Shown here: piece after piece, positions 18,800 to 26,845 of the stretch
Layout: each line of letters begins with the position of its first letter
Numbering within the stretch: the first letter of the stretch is position 1
NCBI GenBank assembly: GCA_036824045.1
Contig: DAITAZ010000001.1
Span: forward strand, 62,001 to 126,000
Length of the DNA stretch: 64,000 nt
Direction: 5' to 3'
DNA from: DAITAZ01 sp036824045
Lineage (GTDB): Bacteria > Pseudomonadota > Gammaproteobacteria > Burkholderiales > Rhodocyclaceae
Notes under the pieces: model-generated
The model's database searches: none
Seen by the model: the letters and a program-made list of their open reading frames with translations, nothing else
Told to the model about the DNA's origin: nothing
Translations under genes and position numbers: made by a program

Positions 18800-18871
18800 C
18801 CCTCTATCCCCCCATTGCCCAGGCATCCGTGGGCACGGGCGGATTTTCCGCCCCTAATCGACTCGCCGCCC

Positions 18872-19306
18872 GTGCCCGAATCCGCTACCATCCTTTGTTT
18901 CGACTTCGGTCTCAAGCGCATCGGTGTTGCTGTGGGTAACACGGTAACCGGCCAGGCCCGGGCCCTGACCACCCTCTGTGCAGAAGGCACGGACGCCCGC
19001 TTTCGGGCCATCGGAGCACTGCTCGGCGAGTGGCAACCCGCCCGCGTCGTGGTCGGGCATCCGCTTTCCCTGGCGGGCGATGCCCATGACCTCACCCGCC
19101 GGGCCCAGCGCTTTGCCAACCAGTTGCGAGGGCGCTTCAACCTGACGGTGGTGGAAGTGGACGAGCGCCTGAGTTCAGTGGAGGCCGAAGCCAACCTGCG
19201 CGGCCAGGGCGGCTGGCGCACCCGCGACAAGGGTGCGATCGACGCGGAAGCCGCCCGGATCATTTTGCAGGATTACCTGGACACCCATGCAAGCGCCTCT
19301 TCCTGA
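18872..19306 (+). CDS. ruvX: Putative Holliday-junction resolvase / pre-16S rRNA nuclease (YqgF)
   Basis: RuvX/YqgF is an RNase H-fold nuclease implicated in 16S rRNA 5'-end processing. The 144-residue protein has the metal-binding pattern: first acid in ILCFDFGLKRIGVAVG, VVVGHPLSLAG, and VVEVDERLSSVEAEANLR, with IDAEAARIILQDYL at the end. I start at the GTG at 18872, right before the conserved strand; an ATG 57 bases upstream would add a proline-rich leader not expected in the family. The gene overlaps pyrR by 20 bp. Confidence 0.9.
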   Translation: MPESATILCFDFGLKRIGVAVGNTVTGQARALTTLCAEGTDARFRAIGALLGEWQPARVVVGHPLSLAGDAHDLTRRAQRFANQLRGRFNLTVVEVDERLSSVEAEANLRGQGGWRTRDKGAIDAEAARIILQDYLDTHASASS

Positions 19307-19802
19307 TGCCGAATTGCTGGTCCGCCAACTGGCCGACCAATTGCGTAGCGCGATCACTCCCGACACCGCCCTGGTGGGCATCCACACCGGCGGCGTGTGG
19401 CTGGCCGAGCGCCTGCACCAGACGCTGGCCCTGACCCAGCCGCTGGGTTCGCTGGAAATCGCCTTCTACCGGGACGACTACGCGCAGAAGGGGCTGCACG
19501 CCAAGCCGCGCCGCTCGCACATCCCCTTCGACGTGGGCGGGCGCGACATCATCATCGTGGACGACGTGCTCTACACGGGCCGCACTACCCGCGCCGCGCT
19601 CAACGAGTTGTTCGATTACGGCCGCCCGGCCCGGGTGGACCTGGCGGTGCTGGTGGACCGGGGCGGTCGCCAATTGCCCATTTTCCCCCGCTTCTGCGCC
19701 CTCACCCTGGATACCCCCCTGCCCGCCGACCAGCGCCTGCAACTGCGCAGCGACGACGGGCAGTTCAGCCTGGAACTGGTTCCCCGCGCCCTGGAGGACT
19801 GA
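19287..19802 (+). CDS. pyrR: Bifunctional pyr regulator / uracil phosphoribosyltransferase PyrR
   Basis: PyrR is a type I phosphoribosyltransferase that in several bacteria regulates pyrimidine genes. In 171 residues it shows LVGIHTGGVWLAERL, the flexible hood segment FYRDDYAQKGLHAKPRRSHIPF, and the PRPP loop IIIVDDVLYTGRTTRAALNEL. The ATG at 19287 lies inside the end of ruvX, and the stop is 1 base before the pyrB start, so ruvX-pyrR-pyrB look translationally linked. Whether it acts on mRNA here is unknown: no anti-terminator is evident in front of pyrB. Confidence 0.93.
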   Translation: MQAPLPDAELLVRQLADQLRSAITPDTALVGIHTGGVWLAERLHQTLALTQPLGSLEIAFYRDDYAQKGLHAKPRRSHIPFDVGGRDIIIVDDVLYTGRTTRAALNELFDYGRPARVDLAVLVDRGGRQLPIFPRFCALTLDTPLPADQRLQLRSDDGQFSLELVPRALED

Positions 19803-19803
19803 G

Positions 19804-20763
19804 ATGCTCAACCCCCAACTGAACAAACACGGCGAACTGCAACACCTGCTGTCCATCGAGGGCTTGTCCCGCGACATCATCACCCGCATCCTCGACATCG
19901 CGGAACCGTTCACCGAGGTGGCGGAGCGGGAGGTGAAGAAACTGCCGCTGCTGCGGGGCAAGAGCGTGTTCAACCTGTTCTTCGAGAACTCCACGCGCAC
20001 CCGCACCACCTTCGAGATCGCCGCCAAACGCCTGTCGGCGGACGTGATCAACCTGAACATTTCCACCAGCTCCACGGCCAAGGGGGAAACCCTCCTGGAT
20101 ACCGTGGACAACCTGTGCGCCATGCAGGCAGACATGTTCGTGGTCCGTCACGCCAGCAGCGGCGCGCCCTATCTCATCGCCCAGCACCTGGCCAAGATGG
20201 GGCATGACCACATCCACGTGGTCAACGCCGGCGATGGCCGCCACGCTCACCCCACGCAGGGTTTGCTGGACATGTACACCATCCGCCACTTCAAAAAGGA
20301 TTTCACCCACCTGACCGTGGCGGTGGTGGGAGACATCCTGCATTCGCGGGTGGCGCGCTCCCAACTGCATGCGCTGTCCACCCTTGGAGTCCCGGAGATC
20401 CGCGTCGTCGGCCCCCAGACCCTGCTGCCCACCGAGGTGGAGAAGCTGGGCGTACGGGTGTTTCACGACATGCGGGAAGGCCTGAAGGGCGTGGACGTGG
20501 TGATGATGCTGCGCCTGCAAAACGAGCGCATGCAGGGTTCGCTGCTGCCCAGCCCCCAGGAGTACTTCAAGTGCTTCGGCCTGACGCCGGAGAAACTGGC
20601 CCTGGCCAAACCGGACGCCATCGTCCTCCATCCCGGCCCGATGAACCGGGGCGTGGAGATCGACTCCGCCGTGGCCGATGGCGGGCAGGCGGTGATCCTG
20701 CCTCAGGTGACTTTCGGCATCGCCGTCCGCATGGCGGTGATGTGCATGCTGGCGGGCGCCTGA
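19804..20763 (+). CDS. pyrB: Aspartate carbamoyltransferase catalytic subunit
   Basis: PyrB makes carbamoyl-aspartate, the first committed step of pyrimidine synthesis. The 319 residues carry the carbamoyl-phosphate site FFENSTRTRTTFEIAAKRL, the loop STSSTAKGETLLDTVDNL, HPTQGLLDMYTI, and HPGPMNRGVEID at the C-terminus. Betaproteobacterial ATCases of this type are usually dodecamers with a catalytically inactive dihydroorotase-like partner encoded just downstream. Here that partner (PyrX) is 6 kb away, after an SNF2 gene and five others. No pyrI regulatory subunit is present. Confidence 0.96.
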   Translation: MLNPQLNKHGELQHLLSIEGLSRDIITRILDIAEPFTEVAEREVKKLPLLRGKSVFNLFFENSTRTRTTFEIAAKRLSADVINLNISTSSTAKGETLLDTVDNLCAMQADMFVVRHASSGAPYLIAQHLAKMGHDHIHVVNAGDGRHAHPTQGLLDMYTIRHFKKDFTHLTVAVVGDILHSRVARSQLHALSTLGVPEIRVVGPQTLLPTEVEKLGVRVFHDMREGLKGVDVVMMLRLQNERMQGSLLPSPQEYFKCFGLTPEKLALAKPDAIVLHPGPMNRGVEIDSAVADGGQAVILPQVTFGIAVRMAVMCMLAGA

Positions 20764-20865
20764 ATCCGCCACTGAGTGGCCACGGCTGGCACCCTTGAAC
20801 TGATTACGACCTTTCCCTGATCCGCACCCGATGTCCTGGCTGGCCGCCGGGTCTGTGCAAATCCG

Positions 20866-23800
20866 ATGCTGCGCTTCTCCGCCCACGATCTGGAACAGAT
20901 TTTCGATCGGCTGGTACTGTCCCGCGGGCACGGGCTGATCAAGCATCATGCGATCCGCGGCAAGACCGTCACCGAAACGCGTAACGGCACCGTCATCAGC
21001 GCCCGCGTCCAGGGCTCCGGGCCAGACCCTTACCGCCAGCAGATCGAGATCGGGGGCGAGGCGGGACATGCCGTCATCAGCGGTACCTGCTCCTGCCCGG
21101 ACGGTCCCCACTGCAAACACATCGCGGCCGTACTGCTCAGCCTCCTGGACGAGCATCGTCGTGCCGCCCATCCGTCGCCACGCCCGCCCGAACCCCGCGA
21201 ACCTGCCGTGCCTGCCGGCCCGGAAGAAGATTTCGCCCAATGGCTCGCGGTGCTGGACCACACGTCTGCCGCCCAGCCCTACCCGGAGGCCGTGCGCCAT
21301 CGCCTGCTCTATGTGCTCAAGCCTGCCGACCCCCTGGGCCGCCGGGTGCAGGTGAGCCTGTACCAGGGCTACCTCAAGAAGAGCGGCGCGATGAGCCAAC
21401 TCAAACCTTGGAGCCACCCGGGGCAGCGCCATCGCGAAAGCCCTCCGGTGTTCATTCTGCCCTGGGACCGCAGCCTCATCCACGGCCTGGAATCCCTGGC
21501 GGCCGCCACCGGCGAGGCCAGCTACGTCATCGGCGGCCCCCATGGCGCCCGGATGCTGCACCTGCTGGTGGAAACCGGCCGATGCCACTGGCTCAACGGT
21601 GAAACCCCCGCGCTCACCCTGGGTGCGGAACTCCCGCTGCCCCCCCAGCGCGAGGAAGTGGGCAGCCCGCGCGCCCACCCCCGCTTGGGTGAAGGCCTGG
21701 TGCTGCTCGACTGCACCCCGCCCTGGTATCTCAACATTTTCGAGCACACCTGCGGCCCGGTCGGCGCAGGTTCGGCGCCCGGAGGCTTGCCCGTCCCGGG
21801 TCCGGAGGTGGACGACGCACCCATCGAACCGGCCCAGCTCCCCCGGCGGGAAGTGGAAGGCATCCGTCCCACCTGCCGCCTGCGGCTGGTCGCCGAACGG
21901 GTGGCGGCCCCCCGGCGCTGGCGCAGCTCCTTCCATGGCGACTCGATCCCGGCGCCCGTGGCCCACTTGGACCTGCTGTATCTGGACCAGCCCGCTCCCG
22001 CCCCGGTCAACGAACCCGTCTATGTCCGCCTGGGCGAAGAACTGGTGGTTGCCCAGCGCGACCTGGAGGCGGAACGGGCCGCCCGGGATACCTTGCGCGC
22101 CCTGGGCTTGCAGCAGCCCACGGTGATCGGCGGCATCCCCCTGGAGCCGGGCGACCCGTTGCGCCAAGCCTGGGTGCTGCCCGGACCCGATCCTTGGGTA
22201 GCCTTCGTCGCCTCCCGGCTCGACGGCTTGCGCACGGCGGGCTGGATCGTGGAGGTGTCGCCGGATTTCCCCTACCGGGTGGCGCGGCCGGAAAGCTGGG
22301 AAGCCCAAGTGCTGGAAACGCCCCAGCAGGACTGGTTCGACCTGGAACTGGGTGTGGTGGTGGACGGTGAACGCCTGTCGCTCATTCCCATCCTGCTCGA
22401 CGCCATGCAGCACACCCCGCCCGGAGCCGACCCTGCCTTGCGCGGCCGCCATGGCGATGCCTTCGTGGTGCGGCTGGCAGACGGCCGCCTCCTGGCCCTG
22501 CCCCTGGAGCGCGTGCGCCCGCTGCTCGCCATCCTGGTGGAACTCCAACTGCAAGCCGCCGAAGGCGAGCGGCTGCGCCTGTCCAAGCTGGACACCCCCC
22601 GCTTGGCGGAACTGGACGAATCGCTGCCCCTGCGCTGGCTGGGTGGCAAGCAACTGCGGCGGCTTGGGCAACGCCTGCGCGATAGCGCCGGCATCCAGCC
22701 CGTGGCAGCGCCGGACGGTTTCCCGGTCCCCCTCCGCTCCTACCAGTTGCAAGGCCTGGCGTGGTTGCAGTTCCTGCGCCAGCTCGACATGGGCGGCGTG
22801 CTGGCGGACGACATGGGCCTGGGCAAAACGGTGCAGACCCTCGCCCATTTGCTCCTGGAAAAGCGTGCGGGCCGGGCGAACCTGCCCAGCCTGGTGGTGG
22901 CGCCCACCAGCCTGATGTACAACTGGAAGGCCGAAGCCGCCCGCTACGCCCCGGAACTACGGGTGCTGGTACTGCAGGGCGCCGGGCGCAAGCCCTTGTT
23001 TGAAGCCATGGTGCAGCACGATGTGGTACTCACCACCTACCCCTTGCTCTCCCGGGACGAGGAACTGCTCCAGGCCCAGCACTTCCACCTGCTGGTGCTA
23101 GACGAAGCCCACAACATCAAGAACCCCAAAACCCGCGCCGCGCAGGTTGCCGGCAGTCTGCAGGCCCGGCACCGGCTGTGCCTCACGGGTACCCCCGTCG
23201 AAAACAACCTCGGGGAACTCTGGTCCCTGTTCAACTTCCTGATGCCCGGACTGCTGGGCTCCGAAAAGAGCTTCCGCGAGCTCTACCGTACGCCCATCGA
23301 GCGCGGGGGAGACGTGGCCCGGCAGCAGCAACTGGCACGCCGCCTTGCGCCCTTCCTGCTGCGGCGAACCAAGGAGATGGTGGCCACCGAACTGCCCGCC
23401 AAGACCGAGATCATCCGCGCCGTGGAACTGGACGGCCCCCAGCGGGACCTGTACGAAACCATCCGCATCTCCATGCAGCAGCGGGTGCGGGACGAGGTCG
23501 GCAGCCGCGGGCTGGCGGGCAGCCAGATCATCGTGCTCGATGCCCTGCTCAAATTGCGGCAGGTGTGCTGCGACCCGAGCCTGGTCAAGCTGGATTCCGC
23601 CCGCAAGGTCAGCCGCTCCGCCAAGCTCGAACTGCTCCTGGATCTGCTCCATGATCTGCTGGCCGAGGGCCGGCGCATCCTGGTGTTCTCCCAGTTCACC
23701 AGCATGCTGGCGCTGATCGAAGCCGAGCTGGAAAAAGCGCGCATTGGCTACGTGCAACTCACTGGCGACACCCAGGACCGGCAGACACCGGTGGATCGCT

Positions 23801-24120
23801 TTCAGCGTGGCGACGTGCCCCTCTTCCTCATCAGCCTCAAGGCCGGTGGTGTCGGCCTCAACCTCACCGCCGCCGACACCGTCATCCACTACGACCCCTG
23901 GTGGAACCCCGCCGTCGAAAACCAGGCAACCGACCGGGCCCACCGCATTGGTCAGGACAAGCCGGTGTTCGTCTACAAGCTGGTCGCCGCCGGCACGGTG
24001 GAAGAAAAGATCCTGGCCCTGCAACACCGCAAGGCCCAGTTGGCAGCGGGCGTCCTGGACGGAGCAGGATCAGGCAGCTTTACACCCGAAGACATCGACC
24101 TGCTGTTCGGCCCCCCGTAA
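20866..24120 (+). CDS. SWI2/SNF2-family helicase with SWIM zinc finger
   Basis: A 1084-residue DNA-dependent ATPase of the SNF2 superfamily. The N-terminus carries a SWIM zinc finger (C75-x-C77-x5-C83-x-H85), followed by a long divergent middle. The C-terminal half is the RecA-like motor: Walker A with K654 (DDMGLGKT), DEAH box at 746-749, LTGTPVENNLGELWSLFNFL, FSQFTSML, and the late motif NPAVENQATDRAHRIGQ. Bacterial members of this class resemble RapA-like or Rad54-like remodellers, but their targets are poorly known. It lies 102 bp after pyrB, so read-through from the pyr operon is possible. Confidence 0.92.
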   Translation: MLRFSAHDLEQIFDRLVLSRGHGLIKHHAIRGKTVTETRNGTVISARVQGSGPDPYRQQIEIGGEAGHAVISGTCSCPDGPHCKHIAAVLLSLLDEHRRAAHPSPRPPEPREPAVPAGPEEDFAQWLAVLDHTSAAQPYPEAVRHRLLYVLKPADPLGRRVQVSLYQGYLKKSGAMSQLKPWSHPGQRHRESPPVFILPWDRSLIHGLESLAAATGEASYVIGGPHGARMLHLLVETGRCHWLNGETPALTLGAELPLPPQREEVGSPRAHPRLGEGLVLLDCTPPWYLNIFEHTCGPVGAGSAPGGLPVPGPEVDDAPIEPAQLPRREVEGIRPTCRLRLVAERVAAPRRWRSSFHGDSIPAPVAHLDLLYLDQPAPAPVNEPVYVRLGEELVVAQRDLEAERAARDTLRALGLQQPTVIGGIPLEPGDPLRQAWVLPGPDPWVAFVASRLDGLRTAGWIVEVSPDFPYRVARPESWEAQVLETPQQDWFDLELGVVVDGERLSLIPILLDAMQHTPPGADPALRGRHGDAFVVRLADGRLLALPLERVRPLLAILVELQLQAAEGERLRLSKLDTPRLAELDESLPLRWLGGKQLRRLGQRLRDSAGIQPVAAPDGFPVPLRSYQLQGLAWLQFLRQLDMGGVLADDMGLGKTVQTLAHLLLEKRAGRANLPSLVVAPTSLMYNWKAEAARYAPELRVLVLQGAGRKPLFEAMVQHDVVLTTYPLLSRDEELLQAQHFHLLVLDEAHNIKNPKTRAAQVAGSLQARHRLCLTGTPVENNLGELWSLFNFLMPGLLGSEKSFRELYRTPIERGGDVARQQQLARRLAPFLLRRTKEMVATELPAKTEIIRAVELDGPQRDLYETIRISMQQRVRDEVGSRGLAGSQIIVLDALLKLRQVCCDPSLVKLDSARKVSRSAKLELLLDLLHDLLAEGRRILVFSQFTSMLALIEAELEKARIGYVQLTGDTQDRQTPVDRFQRGDVPLFLISLKAGGVGLNLTAADTVIHYDPWWNPAVENQATDRAHRIGQDKPVFVYKLVAAGTVEEKILALQHRKAQLAAGVLDGAGSGSFTPEDIDLLFGPP

Positions 24121-24130
24121 CGCCGCGTCC

Positions 24131-24517
24131 TTACTCGAAATCCAGGGGCGCCGGCTGATCCACCGGCAAGCCCGCCCCGGCCCAGGCGTCAAACCCGCCC
24201 GCCAGAGACATCGCCTGGGTCACGCCCATCTCGTGCAGCACGACCGTTGCCAGCGCAGCGCGCCCACCGGTCTTGCAATAGACCAGCACCGCCGGCGGCG
24301 GCGTTTGCAGCAGCGGCGCCAGACCCGCCAAGCGGAACTCCAGCAGGCCGCGCGGAACGTTTATCGCGCCCGGCAGATGCCCGGCGACAAACTCGTCCGG
24401 CTCCCGCACATCGAGCACCAAGGGATTCTGCGCCAGCAAGGACCGTGCTTCCGCCAGGCTGATTTCCTGAATCCGCGCACGCGCGGCCATCACCAGATCG
24501 TGACTCGTCTTGGCCAT
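24131..24517 (-). CDS. Rhodanese-like sulfurtransferase
   Basis: A single-domain rhodanese of 128 residues, likely cytosolic, that would carry sulfane sulfur on a cysteine persulfide. The active-site cysteine is C81 in VYCKTGGRAALA, and the domain motifs LVLDVREPDEFVAGHLPGAINVPRG and LAGGFDAW are intact. I start at the ATG at 24517, which has GGAG 8-10 bases upstream; an alternative GTG 9 bases earlier falls inside that ribosome binding site. A 16-bp palindrome covers its promoter region. It converges on the SNF2 gene, with 10 bp between them. Confidence 0.92.
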   Translation of the reverse strand: MAKTSHDLVMAARARIQEISLAEARSLLAQNPLVLDVREPDEFVAGHLPGAINVPRGLLEFRLAGLAPLLQTPPPAVLVYCKTGGRAALATVVLHEMGVTQAMSLAGGFDAWAGAGLPVDQPAPLDFE

Positions 24518-24537
24518 CGGGACCACTCCTCTAGAAA

Positions 24538-24553
24538 ATTAGCAAAGGCTAAT
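24538..24553. promoter_or_regulatory. 16-bp palindrome upstream of the rhodanese gene
   Basis: ATTAGC and GCTAAT are perfect inverted repeats separated by four bases. The element ends 20 bases before the rhodanese start codon, just ahead of the ribosome binding site and probably over the -10 region. The size and placement suit a dimeric winged-helix repressor, for example of the ArsR family, but no such regulator gene is next to it. Confidence 0.45.
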
Positions 24554-24727
24554 ACTACCAAGGCAGGTGACGACCCACCAGCAGGACGGCGCGGCGGCTT
24601 CACGCTGTTTTGCACGGCGCTTGCGCAGCAGCGTGGGCGCCGCCATCTGCCTGTGCTAGGCTGCTTGCACCACCGGCGCAAACGCCGGTGCAATCCGTGA
24701 CCAACAGCAAACAGAGGAGAGCACGAT

Positions 24728-25222
24728 ATGGGACTGTTCAGCTTCATCAAGGAAGCCGGCGAAAAACTCTTCGGCAAGGGTGAGGCCCATGCCGCCCAGG
24801 CGACCGCCGCGGCCGACCCGAGCGAAGACAACGTCAAGCGAGCGAACGACGCCGCCGCCGAGGCCATCCAGAACTACATCTCCACCCTGGGGCTGTCCGC
24901 CACCGGCCTGACCGTCACCTTTGCCACGGGTGAAGTGAGTGTGTTCGGCGTGGCACCCGACCAGGAAACCAAAGAAAAGATCATCCTCGCCGCAGGCAAC
25001 GTGGAAGGGGTGGAGAAGGTCAACGACATGATGTCGGTGGACCAGAGCCAGCCGGAAGCGCGCTTCTACACCGTGGTCAAAGGCGACACCCTGTGGAAGA
25101 TTGCCGCCGAACACTACGGCAACGGCTCCAAGTACCAGGCCATTTTCGAGGCCAACCGGCCGATGTTGAGCCACCCGGACAAGATCTATCCGGGCCAGAT
25201 GCTGCGCATCCCTCCGCTCTGA
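24728..25222 (+). CDS. lysM: BON and LysM domain protein (YgaU/Kbp-like)
   Basis: A 164-residue protein with a BON domain (about residues 35-100, TGLTVTFATGEVSVFGVAPDQ) and a C-terminal LysM domain (about 117-164, YTVVKGDTLWKIAAEHYGNGSKY ending PGQMLRIP). In Escherichia coli the homologue Kbp/YgaU binds potassium in the cytoplasm. The N-terminus, MGLFSFIKEAGEKLFG, is amphipathic and not a signal peptide, in line with that family. The start has GGAGA at the right distance. It is a monocistronic gene followed by a GC-rich hairpin. Confidence 0.92.
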   Translation: MGLFSFIKEAGEKLFGKGEAHAAQATAAADPSEDNVKRANDAAAEAIQNYISTLGLSATGLTVTFATGEVSVFGVAPDQETKEKIILAAGNVEGVEKVNDMMSVDQSQPEARFYTVVKGDTLWKIAAEHYGNGSKYQAIFEANRPMLSHPDKIYPGQMLRIPPL

Positions 25223-25232
25223 CCCCCTTCCG

Positions 25233-25252
25233 CCCCCGGCTCCGGCCGGGGG
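25233..25252. terminator. Hairpin between lysM and the converging secreted-protein gene
   Basis: CCCCCGGC and GCCGGGGG form an 8-bp GC stem around TCCG, extended outward by CCTTCC/GGAAGG with a bulge. It lies between two convergent genes, 10 bases past the lysM stop. There is no clear T-run, so efficiency is uncertain. Confidence 0.5.
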
Positions 25253-25271
25253 AAGGCCGGGCGCGGCACTG

Positions 25272-26090
25272 CTACTTGCGCGCCGCCCCCTGAGCCGCGC
25301 GCCCCTTCTTTGGCTGGGGGGGAGGCTCCTTGCTGAATTCCAGACCATCCAGGTAGCCGCGGGCACCGCAGAACTGTCGGCAGGCCTCGGCCCCGGCGCT
25401 GTCCAGTTTCACCATCGTCTTGCCGTCGAGAAACTCGAACTGCACAACGCAGGCATCGGGCACGAACACCGTGTCCTTGCCACGGGTCTCCGAGCGCTCA
25501 CCACCGCGCACCATCACCAGGCGCCCGGATCCGTAAACGGCCGGACCGTCCAGGCTGCACTGGTGGGCATTCTCGAACACGGCTTCCAGGGACACCTTGA
25601 CGAAGCCATTGGCCATCGGGGTCATGCTCAGCACATCGGTGACCTTGGAAGGCACCCACTGCTGGCCATCCAACACATTGATGGTGTGATGATGGCGCAA
25701 GGTGCCCGCCAGTTCCTTCGGCGGTTTCTCGAACGGCGGGGCAATGCGGGCCAGCACCGGGTAGCTGCGTTTGCCATCGCTCCACTGCCCCGTCCACAAG
25801 TGGTACGAACTTCGCAGGTTCCACCGCCCGCCGCCTTCCTCTTCCAACACCGCCCCCTGGGGGCCCTGGCGAAGCCGGGCCTGGATGACCCCATTGCCTG
25901 CCGCGTACCGGATCTGCGCCAGGTTGTCGCCACACCCGATGGTGATATGGGCGGTGATGGGTGTTTCGGTGGCCGCCCCGGAGAGCTCGGCGAGCAGATA
26001 CTCGGCCCGCTGGCCACCATCGCACAGCAGCGCCAAGGCAGGGCTGGCCGGGAGCGCGAGAACAATGGCGAGAAAGGTGCGAACGAACAT
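25272..26090 (-). CDS. Secreted protein of unknown function
   Basis: I do not recognise this 272-residue protein. It begins with a clear Sec signal peptide (MFVRTFLAIVLALPASPALA) and has several cysteines in the mature part (LLCDGG, TIGCGDN, HQCSLDG, DACVVQ and EACRQFCGARGYLDG), suggesting disulfides in the periplasm. The C-terminus is basic and proline-rich. I start at 26090, where GGAGG stands 5 bases upstream and the signal peptide begins; the longer in-frame start would bury the signal. It lies downstream of the MaoC gene on the same strand, with an 82-bp gap. Confidence 0.78.
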   Translation of the reverse strand: MFVRTFLAIVLALPASPALALLCDGGQRAEYLLAELSGAATETPITAHITIGCGDNLAQIRYAAGNGVIQARLRQGPQGAVLEEEGGGRWNLRSSYHLWTGQWSDGKRSYPVLARIAPPFEKPPKELAGTLRHHHTINVLDGQQWVPSKVTDVLSMTPMANGFVKVSLEAVFENAHQCSLDGPAVYGSGRLVMVRGGERSETRGKDTVFVPDACVVQFEFLDGKTMVKLDSAGAEACRQFCGARGYLDGLEFSKEPPPQPKKGRAAQGAARK

Positions 26091-26172
26091 ACCAGCCTCC
26101 GCACGGCTGAGGAAAGGAACCTGGGCGGCAGGACGGCGCACGCCCGCCGCCGCCGCACAGGGGATAAGGTGA

Positions 26173-26628
26173 TCAGTTGGTTCGGGGGGGCAGCATGATT
26201 TCCGCCACCCCATCCATCACCACCTTGCCACCGACGGTACACACGGTATCCAGGGTGGCCCGGCGCTTGGCCGGGTTCAGGGCGGTGATGGTCGCCCGGG
26301 CCACCACCGTGTCACCAGCGCGGACCGCCGCCTTGAACTTCAGGGTCTGGCTCAGGTAAATGGTGCCCGGCCCCGGAAGCTTGGTGCCCAGCACGGTGGA
26401 TACGAACCCGGCGGACAGCATGCCGTGGGCGATGCGCCCTTCGAACATGGTGCCGACGGCAAATTCCTGGTTCAGGTGCACCGGGTTGATATCGCCGGTG
26501 ATTCCCGCAAACAGCACGATGTCCGCATCGGTCACAGTCTTGGCGTAGGCCGCGCTCATGCCCACCTGCAGATCCTCGAAGCGGTAGAGGTAAAACTCAT
26601 CCATGTTATTGGCCGGGGTCTCGCTCAT
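26173..26628 (-). CDS. MaoC-like (R)-specific enoyl-CoA hydratase
   Basis: A 151-residue hot-dog-fold protein of the PhaJ/MaoC family, which hydrates trans-2-enoyl-CoA to (R)-3-hydroxyacyl-CoA and can feed polyhydroxyalkanoate synthesis. The hydratase motif is present: TDADIVLFAGITGDINPVHLN with the catalytic Asp and His, followed by RIAHGMLSAGFVSTVLG. The start at 26628 has GGAGC 8 bases upstream. It is divergent from pyrX across a 213-bp gap. No PHA synthase lies in the window, so the pathway is an inference. Confidence 0.88.
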   Translation of the reverse strand: MSETPANNMDEFYLYRFEDLQVGMSAAYAKTVTDADIVLFAGITGDINPVHLNQEFAVGTMFEGRIAHGMLSAGFVSTVLGTKLPGPGTIYLSQTLKFKAAVRAGDTVVARATITALNPAKRRATLDTVCTVGGKVVMDGVAEIMLPPRTN

Positions 26629-26792
26629 TCTTGTAGCTCCTTGCTTTGTGGGTGGCGGCCCAGGTTGGCGCCGCCGTTCATTGACCCCGTCTTTGTACCA
26701 CAGCTGGGGGCATTCCAATTGCAGGCCCGGGGCGGAAACTTCGTGCCATCTCCGGTCCGCCGGGCGGCCCCCCCGGCGGTGGAGTACGGGGG

Positions 26793-26798
26793 TATACT
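26793..26798 (+). promoter_or_regulatory. Possible -10 element (TATACT) for the pyrX leader
   Basis: TATACT lies 49 bases before the pyrX start, within a GC-rich stretch lacking a good -35 match. It would give a leader of about 37 bases containing the short open frame described next. Single-element evidence only. Confidence 0.35.
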
Positions 26799-26815
26799 CG
26801 CCAGCTAATTTGGCC

Positions 26816-26845
26816 ATGAACAGCATTTTCTCCATTGCTCCATGA
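26816..26845 (+). CDS. Possible 9-codon leader peptide overlapping pyrX
   Basis: An ATG at 26816 opens a nine-codon frame (MNSIFSIAP) whose TGA overlaps the pyrX ATG as ATGA. The pyrX start itself has no recognisable ribosome binding site, so termination-coupled reinitiation could drive pyrX translation. The leader start also lacks a strong binding site. Pyrimidine genes in other bacteria often have leader-based control, but this example is only inferred from the overlap. Confidence 0.35.
   Translation: MNSIFSIAP

Noticed and set aside
18134..18826. N-terminal extension of the photolyase by 231 codons
   Set aside because: The extension is the antisense of yqgE, which has clear family motifs. 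The antenna domain of the photolyase begins at the ATG at 18133.
20866..24120. SNF2 gene as part of an anti-phage defence system
   Set aside because: No nuclease, methylase or other defence partner is adjacent; neighbours are pyrimidine and housekeeping genes.
26173..26628. MaoC gene as part of a PHA operon
   Set aside because: No PHA synthase, phasin or thiolase is in the window.
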